From Oceaniovalibus guishaninsula JLT2003 (lineage in GTDB: Bacteria; Pseudomonadota; Alphaproteobacteria; Rhodobacterales; Rhodobacteraceae), in assembly GCF_000299575.1 (NCBI RefSeq), contig NZ_AMGO01000012.1, positions 111,181-175,180 of the forward strand: DNA of 64,000 nucleotides, given 5' to 3'. Of the stretch, positions 45,738 through 55,827 are shown piece by piece. The notes beneath the pieces are model-generated. The model saw only the letters and a list, made by a program, of their open reading frames with translations. It searched no databases and was not told the origin of the DNA. The translations under genes and the position numbers were made by a program. How positions within the stretch are numbered: the stretch's first letter is position 1; every line of letters starts with the position of its first letter.

Positions 45738-47384
45738 TCAGCTTGCGCGCGTCGTGTCGGTCATCACGTCCCCCATCTCGCGTCCCGACACCGCCATCGA
45801 GCCGACGGGTCGTTCGATCATGCGGTGGATGCGCGGTTCGTGCTGGTCGATATGCAGCGCACGGATGACTTGGGCGTTCTCCAGGTCGGCCTTGGTCATC
45901 CGGTGGCTGTCGCGCAGGTATTCCAGCCATGTGGGCATGTGAAAGCGTTCGATCCACAGTTCGGGGTCGCCCAGATCGCGCAGCAGCGTCCAGCGCCGCG
46001 CGCCGTCGCGCCGGAAGATGCGCCGCCTTTCGTTCATCGCCGCCAGGAAGGCGGGCACGTTCGCTTCGGCGATGCGGTGTTCGATGGTGATGACGATGGG
46101 GCCGGATCGCGCATGGACGGGCACCGCGGTCTGCGGTTCGCGGAACATATTCAGCGGCGCCAGATCGTCATGCCCGCTGCCCGGAACCGGCATGACGTAG
46201 CCCAGCAATCCGCCCAGCGCCTGCGCCGCGGCCGCCGCCAGCAATCCCTGGCTGACGCCATGCGCCTCGGCCACCCAGCCGAAGACCCAGGCGCCGCCCG
46301 CCATCCCGCCGAAGACCGCCATCTGATAAAGCGCCAGCGCCCGGCCCACGACCCAGCGGGGGCTGGAAAGCTGCACGGTCACGTTGAATGTTGACAGCGC
46401 CAGCACCCAGCCCGACCCGGCCAGCATCAGCGCGGGCGCGGTCAGGGCCATGCTGCGGCTCAGCGATGCGCCGACCGCGCCCGCCACCAGCGCCAGCGAG
46501 GCCAGCCTGACGATGCTTTCCGTCGTCAGTCGGGCGCGCAGACGGCCCGACGACAGCGCGCCGATCACCGCGCCGACGCCGAACGCGCCCAGAAGGATGC
46601 CATAGGTCAGCGGCCCCCCGGTCACGAGGTCGCGCGCCACCACCGGCATCAGCGCGGGAATGGCGGCCGCCGCAACGCCGAAGACGCAGCTGCGTAACAG
46701 CACGGTGCGGATATTGGGCGACATCGCAACGTATCGCAGGCCCGCCGACATCGCCACGTCGATGCGTTCGGGCGGCAGAACGCGCCGGGGCATGCCGGGA
46801 CGCCACCGGGCCAGCACGACGATCAGCCCGACATAGCTGAGCGTGTTGACCGCGAACGCGCCCGCCGCCCCCGCCACGGCGACGATGCCGCCGCCTATGG
46901 CCGGACCGAGCGATCGGGCGATGTTGAACCCCATCGAGTTCAGCGCCACCGCCCCCGGCAGCGCGCTGCGCGGCACCATGTCGCCGACGGATGCCTGCCA
47001 AGACGGGTTGTTCAGCGCCGTGCCGCAGCCGATGGCAAAGGTGAAGGCCAGCAGGCCCAGGGGAGACAGCCATTCGTTCCAGGCGAAGAACGCCAGCAGC
47101 GCGGATGTCACCAGCATGAAGCACTGCGCCACCAGCATCACCCGGCGGCGGTCCAGATTGTCGGCGATGGCGCCCGCGGCCAGCGAGAACAGCATGATCG
47201 GCAGCGCCGTCGATGCCTGCACCAGCGCCACCATCTGCGCCGACGACGTAAGCGAGGTCATCAGCCATGACGCGCCCACCGCCTGCACCAGCCCGCCGAA
47301 ATTCGACGACATCGACGCCAGCCAGACGTTGCGGAAGATCGGGACGGAAAAGGGCGACGGGACGGGTTCGGTCAAGGCAGGCAT
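45738..47384 (-). CDS. MFS transporter with C-terminal extra domain (MFS_3 type)
   Basis: A 548-residue transporter of the enterobactin-exporter-like MFS_3 group. Twelve helices are followed by a soluble C-terminal domain (about 430-548) of the ferredoxin-like dimeric barrel kind, containing GPIVITIEHRIAEANVPAFL and LLRDLGDPELWIERFHMPTW. Signatures in the membrane part include PSPFSVPIFRNVWLASMSS and DNLDRRRVMLVAQC. A TTG at 47402 is in frame, but ATG 47384 gives the normal start. Substrate unknown; relatives export siderophores or unknown compounds. It stands alone between pncA and rnr. Confidence 0.88.
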   Translation of the reverse strand: MPALTEPVPSPFSVPIFRNVWLASMSSNFGGLVQAVGASWLMTSLTSSAQMVALVQASTALPIMLFSLAAGAIADNLDRRRVMLVAQCFMLVTSALLAFFAWNEWLSPLGLLAFTFAIGCGTALNNPSWQASVGDMVPRSALPGAVALNSMGFNIARSLGPAIGGGIVAVAGAAGAFAVNTLSYVGLIVVLARWRPGMPRRVLPPERIDVAMSAGLRYVAMSPNIRTVLLRSCVFGVAAAAIPALMPVVARDLVTGGPLTYGILLGAFGVGAVIGALSSGRLRARLTTESIVRLASLALVAGAVGASLSRSMALTAPALMLAGSGWVLALSTFNVTVQLSSPRWVVGRALALYQMAVFGGMAGGAWVFGWVAEAHGVSQGLLAAAAAQALGGLLGYVMPVPGSGHDDLAPLNMFREPQTAVPVHARSGPIVITIEHRIAEANVPAFLAAMNERRRIFRRDGARRWTLLRDLGDPELWIERFHMPTWLEYLRDSHRMTKADLENAQVIRALHIDQHEPRIHRMIERPVGSMAVSGREMGDVMTDTTRAS

Positions 47385-47460
47385 CCGGGTGCTTTGCGGC
47401 AACGATACCGTTCTGGCGGGCGAGGGCCAGCCGTCCCGTAGGCGCCGCGCCGGCGGCGGG

Positions 47461-49713
47461 TCATTTCCGCGTCCGCTTCACCTTCCGCTTGGCCTTGTCG
47501 GCCTTGGGCTTCGTCCGTCCCGGTGCCCGGCGCACGGGGCGCCCGCGCGCGCCGCGTCCGATGCGGGGCAGGGCGGCGCCCTCGACCTCCAGCAGATCGA
47601 AGATCAGGCCGCCGGTCACGGGGCTGGCTTCGGCCAGCCGCACGGTGACGCGCTGTCCGACGCCCAGCACCCGGCCGGAATCGGACCCCATCAGCGTCTG
47701 CGCGTCCCGGTCATATATCCAGTATTCGCCGCCGACCGACCCGATGGGCACCAGCCCGTCGGCCCCCGTTTCGTCCAGCCGCACGAACAGGCCGAATTTC
47801 TGCACGCCCGACACGCGGCCCGGCATCTCGCTTCCCACGCGTTCGGACAGGTAGGCGGCCAGATAGCGGTCGGTCGTGTCGCGTTCGGCCAGCATCGAGC
47901 GGCGCTCGGTCTCGCTGATATGCTTGGCGGTGGCGTCCAGCGCGTCGATCTCGTCCGGGGACAGCCCATCGTCGCCCCAGCCATGCGCGGCGATCAGCGC
48001 GCGGTGCACGATCAGGTCGGAATAGCGGCGGATGGGCGAGGTGAAATGCGCGTATTGCCGCAAGGCCAGCCCGAAATGGCCGAAATTCTCGGGCGAGTAA
48101 TAGGCTTGGGTCATCGACCGCAGTGTCGCCATGTTGATCAGTTCGGCGAAATCGCCGCCCTCGGCCTGTTCCAGCAGCCGGTTCAGGTGCCGTGTCTGCA
48201 AGACCTGCCCCTTCGCCAGAACGAAGCCGCTGGCGACGGCCGTTTCGCGCAGCGCCTCCAGCTTTTCGGGGCTGGGTTCCTCGTGCACGCGGTAGAGCAG
48301 GGGCGATTTGCGGCGCGAAAGCTCCTCGGCGGCGGCGACGTTGGCCAGCACCATGGACTCCTCGATCAGCCGGTGCGCGTCCAGCCTTTCGCGGAAGGCC
48401 ACCGACGTGACCCGGCCCTCGGGTGACAGCTCGATCCGGCGCTCGGGCAGGTCCAGATCCAGCGGCTGACGCGCCTGCCGCGCTTCGTGCAGCGCGTCGT
48501 AGGCGTCAAAAAGCGCGCCGATCTCGGCGGTCAGCGGCGCGGCGGGGTCGGAGGGCGCGCCGTCGCGCACCGATTGCGCGTCCTCGTAGGTCAGCGACGC
48601 GCGGCTGCGCATCAGCGCGCGGTGAAAGCGGTGCGACCGCTTGGCGCCCCGCGCGTCCAGCACCATGCGGACGGCGATGCAGGCGCGATCCGCCCCTTCG
48701 TGCAGCGAACACAGATCGCCCGACAGCGCCTCGGGCAGCATCGGCACCACGCGGTCGGGGAAATACGTGGAATTGCCGCGCTTGCGCGCCTCGCGGTCCA
48801 GTGCGCCGCCGGGCGGGACGTAATGGGCGACATCGGCGATGGCGACCCAGATCACGTGGCCGCCCGGATTGGCGGGATCGTCGTCGGGGGCGGCGTGAAC
48901 CGCGTCGTCGTGATCGCGCGCATCCGTCGGGTCGATGGTGACGAGCGGCAGGTCGCGCAGATCGGTGCGCTGCCCGAGCTGCACGGGCTGCGCGGCGTCG
49001 GCGGCGGCGATGGCGTCGTCGGGGAACGTGTCGGGGATGCCGTGCTGGTGGATGGCGATCAGCGACACCGCCTTGGGCGCGCCGGGATCGCCCAGCCGGG
49101 TGACGATACGTGCGCGCGGCAGGCCCAGCCGGTCCTTCGGGCCGGCCTGTTCCGCCTCGACCAGTTCGCCGTCCTTGGCGCCGTGCGTGTCGCCGGGCCG
49201 CACGACCCATTCCTTCGCGTCGCCCTTGTCGATGGGCAGGATGCGGCCCCCTTCGGCCGATGCGCGGAACACGCCCAGCATCCGCTGTGCCGTGGTGCCG
49301 ATGCGGCGGATCAGGCGGCCTTCATAGGCATGCGCCTCGCCCTCGACACGTTGCAGGCGCAGCAGCACCCGGTCGCCGGCGCCCAGGGCAGGGTCGGACC
49401 GACGCAGCACCAGCAAGATGCGCGGCTCGACCCCGTCGCCCGACCATTCCAGCGGACGGGCATGCAGGTCGCCCCCGGCGTCCGGCCCCTGCACTTCGCA
49501 TACGCTGACCGGCGGCAGCGCGTCGGCTTCGCGCCAGGACCGGCGGCGCCTGGTCAGATGGCCCTCGGCCTCCATCTGCCGCAGGATGCGCTTCAGCTCG
49601 ACGCGGTCGGCGCCCTTGATGCCGAAGGCGCGGGCGATGTCGCGCTTGCCGGTCTCGGCAGGGTTTTCGGCGATCCACGCGAGGATCTCGGACTTGTCGG
49701 GGATGCGGGCCAT
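47461..49713 (-). CDS. rnr: Ribonuclease R
   Basis: Processive 3-prime to 5-prime exoribonuclease, 750 residues. Layout: winged-helix domain (about 5-65, ILAWIAENPAETGKRDIAR), cold-shock domains, RNB catalytic domain with the metal cluster TIDPTDARDHDDAVH and GNSTYFPDRVVPMLPEALS, YAHFTSPIRRYSDLIVHRAL, then an S1 domain (GRVSGVQKFGLFVRLDETGA) and a very basic tail (KPKADKAKRKVKRTRK) that helps bind structured RNA. The start ATG is preceded by AGGGCCGC. It is followed by the GNAT gene with a 12-base gap on the same strand side. Intact. Confidence 0.96.
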   Translation of the reverse strand: MARIPDKSEILAWIAENPAETGKRDIARAFGIKGADRVELKRILRQMEAEGHLTRRRRSWREADALPPVSVCEVQGPDAGGDLHARPLEWSGDGVEPRILLVLRRSDPALGAGDRVLLRLQRVEGEAHAYEGRLIRRIGTTAQRMLGVFRASAEGGRILPIDKGDAKEWVVRPGDTHGAKDGELVEAEQAGPKDRLGLPRARIVTRLGDPGAPKAVSLIAIHQHGIPDTFPDDAIAAADAAQPVQLGQRTDLRDLPLVTIDPTDARDHDDAVHAAPDDDPANPGGHVIWVAIADVAHYVPPGGALDREARKRGNSTYFPDRVVPMLPEALSGDLCSLHEGADRACIAVRMVLDARGAKRSHRFHRALMRSRASLTYEDAQSVRDGAPSDPAAPLTAEIGALFDAYDALHEARQARQPLDLDLPERRIELSPEGRVTSVAFRERLDAHRLIEESMVLANVAAAEELSRRKSPLLYRVHEEPSPEKLEALRETAVASGFVLAKGQVLQTRHLNRLLEQAEGGDFAELINMATLRSMTQAYYSPENFGHFGLALRQYAHFTSPIRRYSDLIVHRALIAAHGWGDDGLSPDEIDALDATAKHISETERRSMLAERDTTDRYLAAYLSERVGSEMPGRVSGVQKFGLFVRLDETGADGLVPIGSVGGEYWIYDRDAQTLMGSDSGRVLGVGQRVTVRLAEASPVTGGLIFDLLEVEGAALPRIGRGARGRPVRRAPGRTKPKADKAKRKVKRTRK

Positions 49714-49725
49714 GCGGCCCTGCTA

Positions 49726-50151
49726 TCACGCCCGCAGATCGCGCACCATGTCGCGATGCGCGATCCCGGCATCGTCATAGACGGGCCCCTCGGCGACGAA
49801 GCCCAGCCGTTCGTAAAAGCCCAGCGCATGGACCTGCGCGCCCAGCTTGGCGCGGGCCATGCCTTCGGCCCGCAGAACGTCGAGACAGGCAAGGATCAGC
49901 GCCCGGCCCAGTCCGGTACCGCGCCAGCCGGGCAACACGCAGACCCGGCCGATCTTGCCGGTATCGCCCATTCGCAGGATGCGCGCGCACCCCACCGCGA
50001 TCCCGTCCTTGCGGGCCAGCAGATGCACGGCATCGCCGTCGCGGCCGTCACGCTCGTCCGCTTCGGGGACGTTCTGTTCGTCCATGAACACGACGCGCCG
50101 CAGATGAAGGCAGGTTTCCAGGTCGTCGGTCACACCGATCAGCAGGGTCAT
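49726..50151 (-). CDS. GNAT family N-acetyltransferase
   Basis: A 141-residue acetyltransferase. The start TLLIGVTDDLETCLHLRRVV and the acetyl-CoA binding loop VCVLPGWRGTGLGRALILAC (motif A, R/Q-x-x-G-x-G/A form) followed by KLGAQVHALGFYERLGFVAE identify GNAT, of the ElaA-like group. The open frame extends upstream, but ATG 50151 overlaps the dapE stop (ATGA), and the protein is then of normal length. Acceptor substrate unknown. Position between rnr and dapE suggests co-transcription with dapE. Confidence 0.9.
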   Translation of the reverse strand: MTLLIGVTDDLETCLHLRRVVFMDEQNVPEADERDGRDGDAVHLLARKDGIAVGCARILRMGDTGKIGRVCVLPGWRGTGLGRALILACLDVLRAEGMARAKLGAQVHALGFYERLGFVAEGPVYDDAGIAHRDMVRDLRA

Positions 50152-51281
50152 GCGAGAAAGTCCGTTACGATCCGGCGATAGATCGCCGTCAGTTGCACGA
50201 TCTGGTCCACCGGCACGCTTTCGTCCGTCTGGTGCATCGCGTCGCCGACCAGCCCCACCTCGATCACCGGGCAGATGTCCTTGACGAACCGCGCGTCGGA
50301 CGTCCCGCCGCTGGTGCTGAGGACGGGCCTGCGCCCCGTCTCGGCCTCGACCGCGCTGACCACGAGATCGGATAACGGGCCCGGCGGGGTGACGAATGCC
50401 TCGCCCGAAATCTGCCAGCGCCAGTCGAAGCGCGCGCCCGTCTCGGCCGCCACCCAATCGGCATGACCTTCGGCCCAATGACGCACATCGTCCGCCCGAT
50501 GCGCATCGTTGAAGCGGACGTTGACCATCGCGCGGGCCGTCGCGGGGATGACGTTGCTGGCGGCATTGCCGGTCTCGAATCCCGTGACCTGCACGGTCGA
50601 GGGATCGAACGCCTCGGTCCCTTCATCCAGCGGATCGCCGGTCAGGCGCCCGACAAGCGCCGACAGCGCATGGACGGGGTTCACCGCCAGATGCGGATAG
50701 GCGGCGTGGCCCTGCCGGCCGTTGCAGGTGACGTGCCCGGTCATCGACCCGCGCCGGCCAATCTTGACCATCTCGCCCATCATCGTGGGGCAGGTCGGCT
50801 CGCCCACGATGCAGGCATCCATCGTCTGCCCATTGGCCGCCATCCAGTCGAGGATCGCGCGCGTGCCGTCCATGCCGTCGCCTTCCTCGTCGCCGGTGAT
50901 CGTCAGCACGATGGATCCGCGCGGCGCGTCCTGTGCCGCCGCGATCGCGGCGCAGACAAAGGCCGCGACGCCGGATTTCATGTCCTGCGCGCCGCGCCCG
51001 TGCAGGCGCCCGTCCGCGATGACCCCGCCAAAGGGGTCGTGCGTCCAGGCAGCCGGGTCGCCCACCGGCACCACGTCCGTATGACCGTTGAAGCCGATGA
51101 CGGGCCCGGCCGTCCCCCATCGGGCATGCAGGTTGGCAATGCCGTTCCTGTCGCACCGCGTGCAGACGAAATCCGCCGCCGACAGCAGATCCGCCAGCAG
51201 CGCGACGGCACCGCCATCCGCCGGGGTGACGGACCGGCAGCGGATCAGCGCCGCGGTCAGATCGACGGAATCAGGTATCAT
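50148..51281 (-). CDS. dapE: Succinyl-diaminopimelate desuccinylase
   Basis: Zinc peptidase-family enzyme, 377 residues, releasing LL-diaminopimelate from its N-succinyl form in lysine and peptidoglycan synthesis. Metal-site motifs are NGHTDVVPVGD, GRGAQDMKSGVAAF, and TITGDEEGDGMDGTRAI (catalytic Glu); GEPTCPTMMGEMVKIGRRG and GGTSDARFVKD are DapE blocks. The ATG at 51281 is inside the end of the small upstream gene (11-base overlap). The next enzyme earlier in the pathway, dapD, lies at 52958-53782 on the same strand, so this is a dap region interrupted by three small genes. Confidence 0.96.
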   Translation of the reverse strand: MIPDSVDLTAALIRCRSVTPADGGAVALLADLLSAADFVCTRCDRNGIANLHARWGTAGPVIGFNGHTDVVPVGDPAAWTHDPFGGVIADGRLHGRGAQDMKSGVAAFVCAAIAAAQDAPRGSIVLTITGDEEGDGMDGTRAILDWMAANGQTMDACIVGEPTCPTMMGEMVKIGRRGSMTGHVTCNGRQGHAAYPHLAVNPVHALSALVGRLTGDPLDEGTEAFDPSTVQVTGFETGNAASNVIPATARAMVNVRFNDAHRADDVRHWAEGHADWVAAETGARFDWRWQISGEAFVTPPGPLSDLVVSAVEAETGRRPVLSTSGGTSDARFVKDICPVIEVGLVGDAMHQTDESVPVDQIVQLTAIYRRIVTDFLA

Positions 51282-51618
51282 CGTGCCCAGCCGGATCGTC
51301 GAAGAAGGGGGTCATCTGCGCGACGATCACCGCGTTCTCGGCCAGCGCGCGATCCATCAGCGCGCGTTCGTCCGCGTCGATGTCGTGGCCGTCCCTTAGC
51401 CGTTCCTCGGCGGTGCCGTGGCCGGTCACGTCCAGCGGCGACAGATCGGCCTGCTTGAGAATGGCGACGGTTTCACGCACGGCCTCGGCCTCGTCCACGC
51501 CGGCGGCATAGCACAGCAGTGCCGCGCCGGTGGCCCCTGCGGGCAGCCCGTCATCGGGCGCGCGTCCGACCTGGACCAGAAGGGTATAAACGTGCTGCGT
51601 GCGGTTCGGTTTCGCCAT
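51271..51618 (-). CDS. Conserved-looking hypothetical protein (115 aa)
   Basis: A 115-residue soluble protein. The N-terminal half, HVYTLLVQVGRAPDDGLPAG then GAALLCYAAGVDEAEAVRET, alternates strand and helix and is followed by ILKQADLSPLDVTGHGTAEE. The C-terminus is acidic. No known domain could be named. It overlaps dapE by 11 bases and would be co-transcribed with it. An in-frame TTG lies upstream (51654), but the ATG at 51618 follows a large hairpin (51619-51645) whose 3-prime arm contains the only ribosome-binding-like GGGG. Function unknown. Confidence 0.7.
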   Translation of the reverse strand: MAKPNRTQHVYTLLVQVGRAPDDGLPAGATGAALLCYAAGVDEAEAVRETVAILKQADLSPLDVTGHGTAEERLRDGHDIDADERALMDRALAENAVIVAQMTPFFDDPAGHDDT

Positions 51619-51645
51619 GCCCCGCGGGATGCCATCCTGCGGGGC
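51619..51645. repeat. Strong inverted repeat at the start of the 115-aa gene
   Basis: Twelve base pairs (GCCCCGCGGGAT against ATCCTGCGGGGC, one G-T pair) with a GCC loop abut the start codon at 51618. In the minus-strand transcript the arm next to the ATG contains GCGGGGC. It may terminate transcription of the glsB-like gene, or mask the ribosome binding site. No T-run follows. Confidence 0.5.
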
Positions 51646-51657
51646 ACGGCGCAAGCG

Positions 51658-51906
51658 TCAGCGCTTAATGGCGCGATAGCCCCAGATCAGCAGGCAGGCG
51701 CCGATGATGCCGATGATCAACTGTCCGATCCATCCGCCCAGCGTGGCGCCGAAGATCAGCGTCAGGATGAAGTTCAGCACCAGCGCCCCGACGATGCCGA
51801 GGACGATGTTCGTCAGCAGCCCGTGATCGCCCTTCATGATCTTCTCGGCGATCCAGCCGGCGAGCCCGCCGACGATGATCGCCGCGATCCACCCAAGTCC
51901 TTCCAT
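51658..51906 (-). CDS. GlsB/YeaQ/YmgE family stress-response membrane protein
   Basis: An 82-residue membrane protein with three helices; the pattern GWIAAIIVGGLAGWIAEKIM, NIVLGIVGALVLNFILTLIF and GGWIGQLIIGIIGACLLIWG with Gly-rich helices matches the transglycosylase-associated (GlsB/YeaQ) family. Members respond to general stress in some bacteria but have no known activity. Gap to the CaCA exchanger upstream is 12 bases, so co-transcription is likely. Confidence 0.93.
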   Translation of the reverse strand: MEGLGWIAAIIVGGLAGWIAEKIMKGDHGLLTNIVLGIVGALVLNFILTLIFGATLGGWIGQLIIGIIGACLLIWGYRAIKR

Positions 51907-51918
51907 GATCCTGTCCCC

Positions 51919-52947
<1,029 letters not shown>

Positions 52948-52957
52948 GGCAGGCGGC

Positions 52958-53782
<825 letters not shown>

Positions 53783-53871
53783 TGATCGGGGATCCTCGGG
53801 TCATTGCGCTGGTTTCCGGTGTCCCCAGCCTATAAGCCCCGGAAGGTCGCACGCGCAACGCCGAGGCCCCG

Positions 53872-54735
53872 ATGAATGACGACCCCCAATCCCCGTTCCG
53901 CCACGCGCACGAGGATATCGAGACTGCCCGGACGATCCCCGACACGCCGCAGACGCGCGCGCAATCCTACCGGCTGGCCTTCGCGGACGGCGATTTCCTC
54001 TGCCGGCCCGAGCTGCGCCCGCTGCGGCTGCAACTGGAACTGCTCAAGCCCGAGATGACGATGGCCGAGGCCGGCATCGAATCGACCATCGTGATGTTCG
54101 GCGGCGCGCGTATTCCCGCGCCCGCCAACCGCGACGCCGCCCGGACCGAGACGCTGGCCGACCTGTCCCGGCACTATGTGCAGGCGCAGGATTTCGCCCG
54201 CGCGGTCACGGAACGCAGCCTGCGATCCGGCGGGCGGCAGGACGTGATCGTCACCGGCGGCGGCCCCGGTGTGATGGAGGCGGGCAATCGCGGCGCGGCC
54301 GAGGCAGGCGGCCGGTCCATCGGGTTGAACGTCGTGCTGCCGCACGAACAGGCGCCGAACGAATACGTGACGCCGGGCCTGTGCTTCAACTTCCACTATT
54401 TCGCCATCCGCAAGATGCATTTCCTGATGCGCGCGCGGGCGATCTGCGTGTTTCCCGGCGGTTTCGGCACGTTGGACGAATTGTTCGAGACGCTGACACT
54501 GATCCAGACCGGCCGGATGGAGCGTGTGCCGGTGCTGCTGTTCGGCGGCGATTTCTGGCGTGACATCGTCAACTGGCAGGCGTTGGCCGATGCCGGCACC
54601 ATCGCGCCCGACGATCTGGGTCTGTTCCGCTTCGTCGAGACGGCCGCCGAGGCGCTGGAGGCCATCGACACCTGGCCCGGCGCGGGCACCCGCCGGCACC
54701 ACATTCCGGGCCGCCATTCGGGCGACGGCGAATGA
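53872..54735 (+). CDS. LOG family (TIGR00730) protein, nucleotide 5-prime-monophosphate glycosidase-like
   Basis: A 287-residue cytosolic protein of the LOG/lysine-decarboxylase-like family. Hallmarks are MFGGARIPAPANRD, TGGGPGVMEAGNRGAAEAGG, and PGGFGTLDELFETLTLIQTG (the PGGxGTxxE motif with catalytic Glu and the FHYFAIRKMHF segment with Arg). Family members cleave the N-glycosidic bond of nucleoside monophosphates or cytokinin ribotides; this group has a longer N-terminus of about 70 residues. The ATG at 53872 has CCGAGG upstream. It diverges from dapD and precedes the oxidase operon by 60 bases. Confidence 0.9.
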   Translation: MNDDPQSPFRHAHEDIETARTIPDTPQTRAQSYRLAFADGDFLCRPELRPLRLQLELLKPEMTMAEAGIESTIVMFGGARIPAPANRDAARTETLADLSRHYVQAQDFARAVTERSLRSGGRQDVIVTGGGPGVMEAGNRGAAEAGGRSIGLNVVLPHEQAPNEYVTPGLCFNFHYFAIRKMHFLMRARAICVFPGGFGTLDELFETLTLIQTGRMERVPVLLFGGDFWRDIVNWQALADAGTIAPDDLGLFRFVETAAEALEAIDTWPGAGTRRHHIPGRHSGDGE

Positions 54736-54795
54736 CGCGGCCGCCATCCCGGTGACGTTCGGACGGACTTGCACGGCGGCGCCGAACGGGATGTG

Positions 54796-55827
54796 ATGGC
54801 CGTCATGCCGGTCGCATGCATGCCCCAGACCAACCGCCAGACCGCCGCCGCCTGCCGGCGCGCGGCCGGATGTCTGGCGATGCTGGCGCTGCTGGGGGCG
54901 TGCGAGGGGCGGCAGGCGGTGCTGAATCCGGCAGGGCAGGACGCCGCCGTCATCGCCCGGCTGTTCTTGGGCATGCTGACCGGCGCGGTGATCCTGTGGC
55001 TGCTGGTGGCGGGCCTGTTTCTCTACGTCACGGTTTTTCGCGTTTCGCATATGCCGCGCCGCTGGGCCGAATCCCTGATCGTCGGCGGCGGCGTGCTGTT
55101 TCCGACCTTCGTGCTGGCCGGGCTGCTGTCCTACTCGCTGCCGCTGATGTCCTCGCAGCGCACCGGCGGCGACGGTCTGGTCGTGCATGTCCGGGGCGAG
55201 CAATGGTGGTGGCGCGTGACCTACGAGACGCCCCAGGGCAACCGCGCCGTCTCGGCCAACGAGGTCCGGTTGCCAGCCGGCCGCCGGACCGAATTTCGCC
55301 TGACCGCCGACAAGGTCATCCATTCGTTCTGGATCCCGGCGCTGGGCGGCAAGACCGACATGATACCGGGACGCGAGACCGTCATGACGCTGGAGCCTGC
55401 CGAAACCGGCCTGTTCCGGGGCCAATGCGCCGAATTCTGCGGCGCAAGCCACGCCCTGATGGCGTTCGAGGTCGAGACGATGGCGCCGGACCTGTTTGAC
55501 GAGTGGCTGCGACATGCCGCGTCGGACGCCGTGCCGCCCGCGACCGAAGCCGCGCGTCGGGGTGCGGGGATCTTCGCGGCCGAAGGCTGCGGTGCCTGTC
55601 ATACGGTGCGCGGAACGCCGGCGCTGGGCCGCGTCGGGCCCGACCTGACGCATGTTGGCAGCCGCCACAGCATCGGCGCCGCCCTTCTGCCGGTGACGGC
55701 GGCGGATCTGGCGCTCTGGGTCGGGCGGACCGGCCATTTGAAACCGGATGTCGAGATGCCGCAATACGATCACCTTTTGCCCGACGCGCTTCTCGATCTG
55801 GGCCGGTATCTGGAGGGGCTGAAATGA
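54796..55827 (+). CDS. coxB: Cytochrome c oxidase subunit II with fused cytochrome c domain
   Basis: CuA subunit of an aa3/caa3-type oxidase, 343 residues from the chosen ATG 54796; ATG codons at 54805 and 54820 and a TTG at 54769 are alternatives. A lipobox LLGAC (Cys36) suggests a lipoprotein. Two helices (about 57-80, 93-115) are followed by the cupredoxin domain with VRGEQWWWRVTYE, H176 in VIHSFWIP, and C211, E213, C215, H219 and M222 in QCAEFCGASHALM, the full CuA site. A C-terminal c-type haem domain has C265-x2-C268-H269 (CGACH). Stop overlaps the subunit I start (ATGA). Confidence 0.95.
   Translation: MAVMPVACMPQTNRQTAAACRRAAGCLAMLALLGACEGRQAVLNPAGQDAAVIARLFLGMLTGAVILWLLVAGLFLYVTVFRVSHMPRRWAESLIVGGGVLFPTFVLAGLLSYSLPLMSSQRTGGDGLVVHVRGEQWWWRVTYETPQGNRAVSANEVRLPAGRRTEFRLTADKVIHSFWIPALGGKTDMIPGRETVMTLEPAETGLFRGQCAEFCGASHALMAFEVETMAPDLFDEWLRHAASDAVPPATEAARRGAGIFAAEGCGACHTVRGTPALGRVGPDLTHVGSRHSIGAALLPVTAADLALWVGRTGHLKPDVEMPQYDHLLPDALLDLGRYLEGLK

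Noticed and set aside
48487..50181. Plus-strand frame of over 560 codons opposite rnr and the GNAT gene.
   Set aside because: Antisense shadow of RNase R with no recognisable motif.
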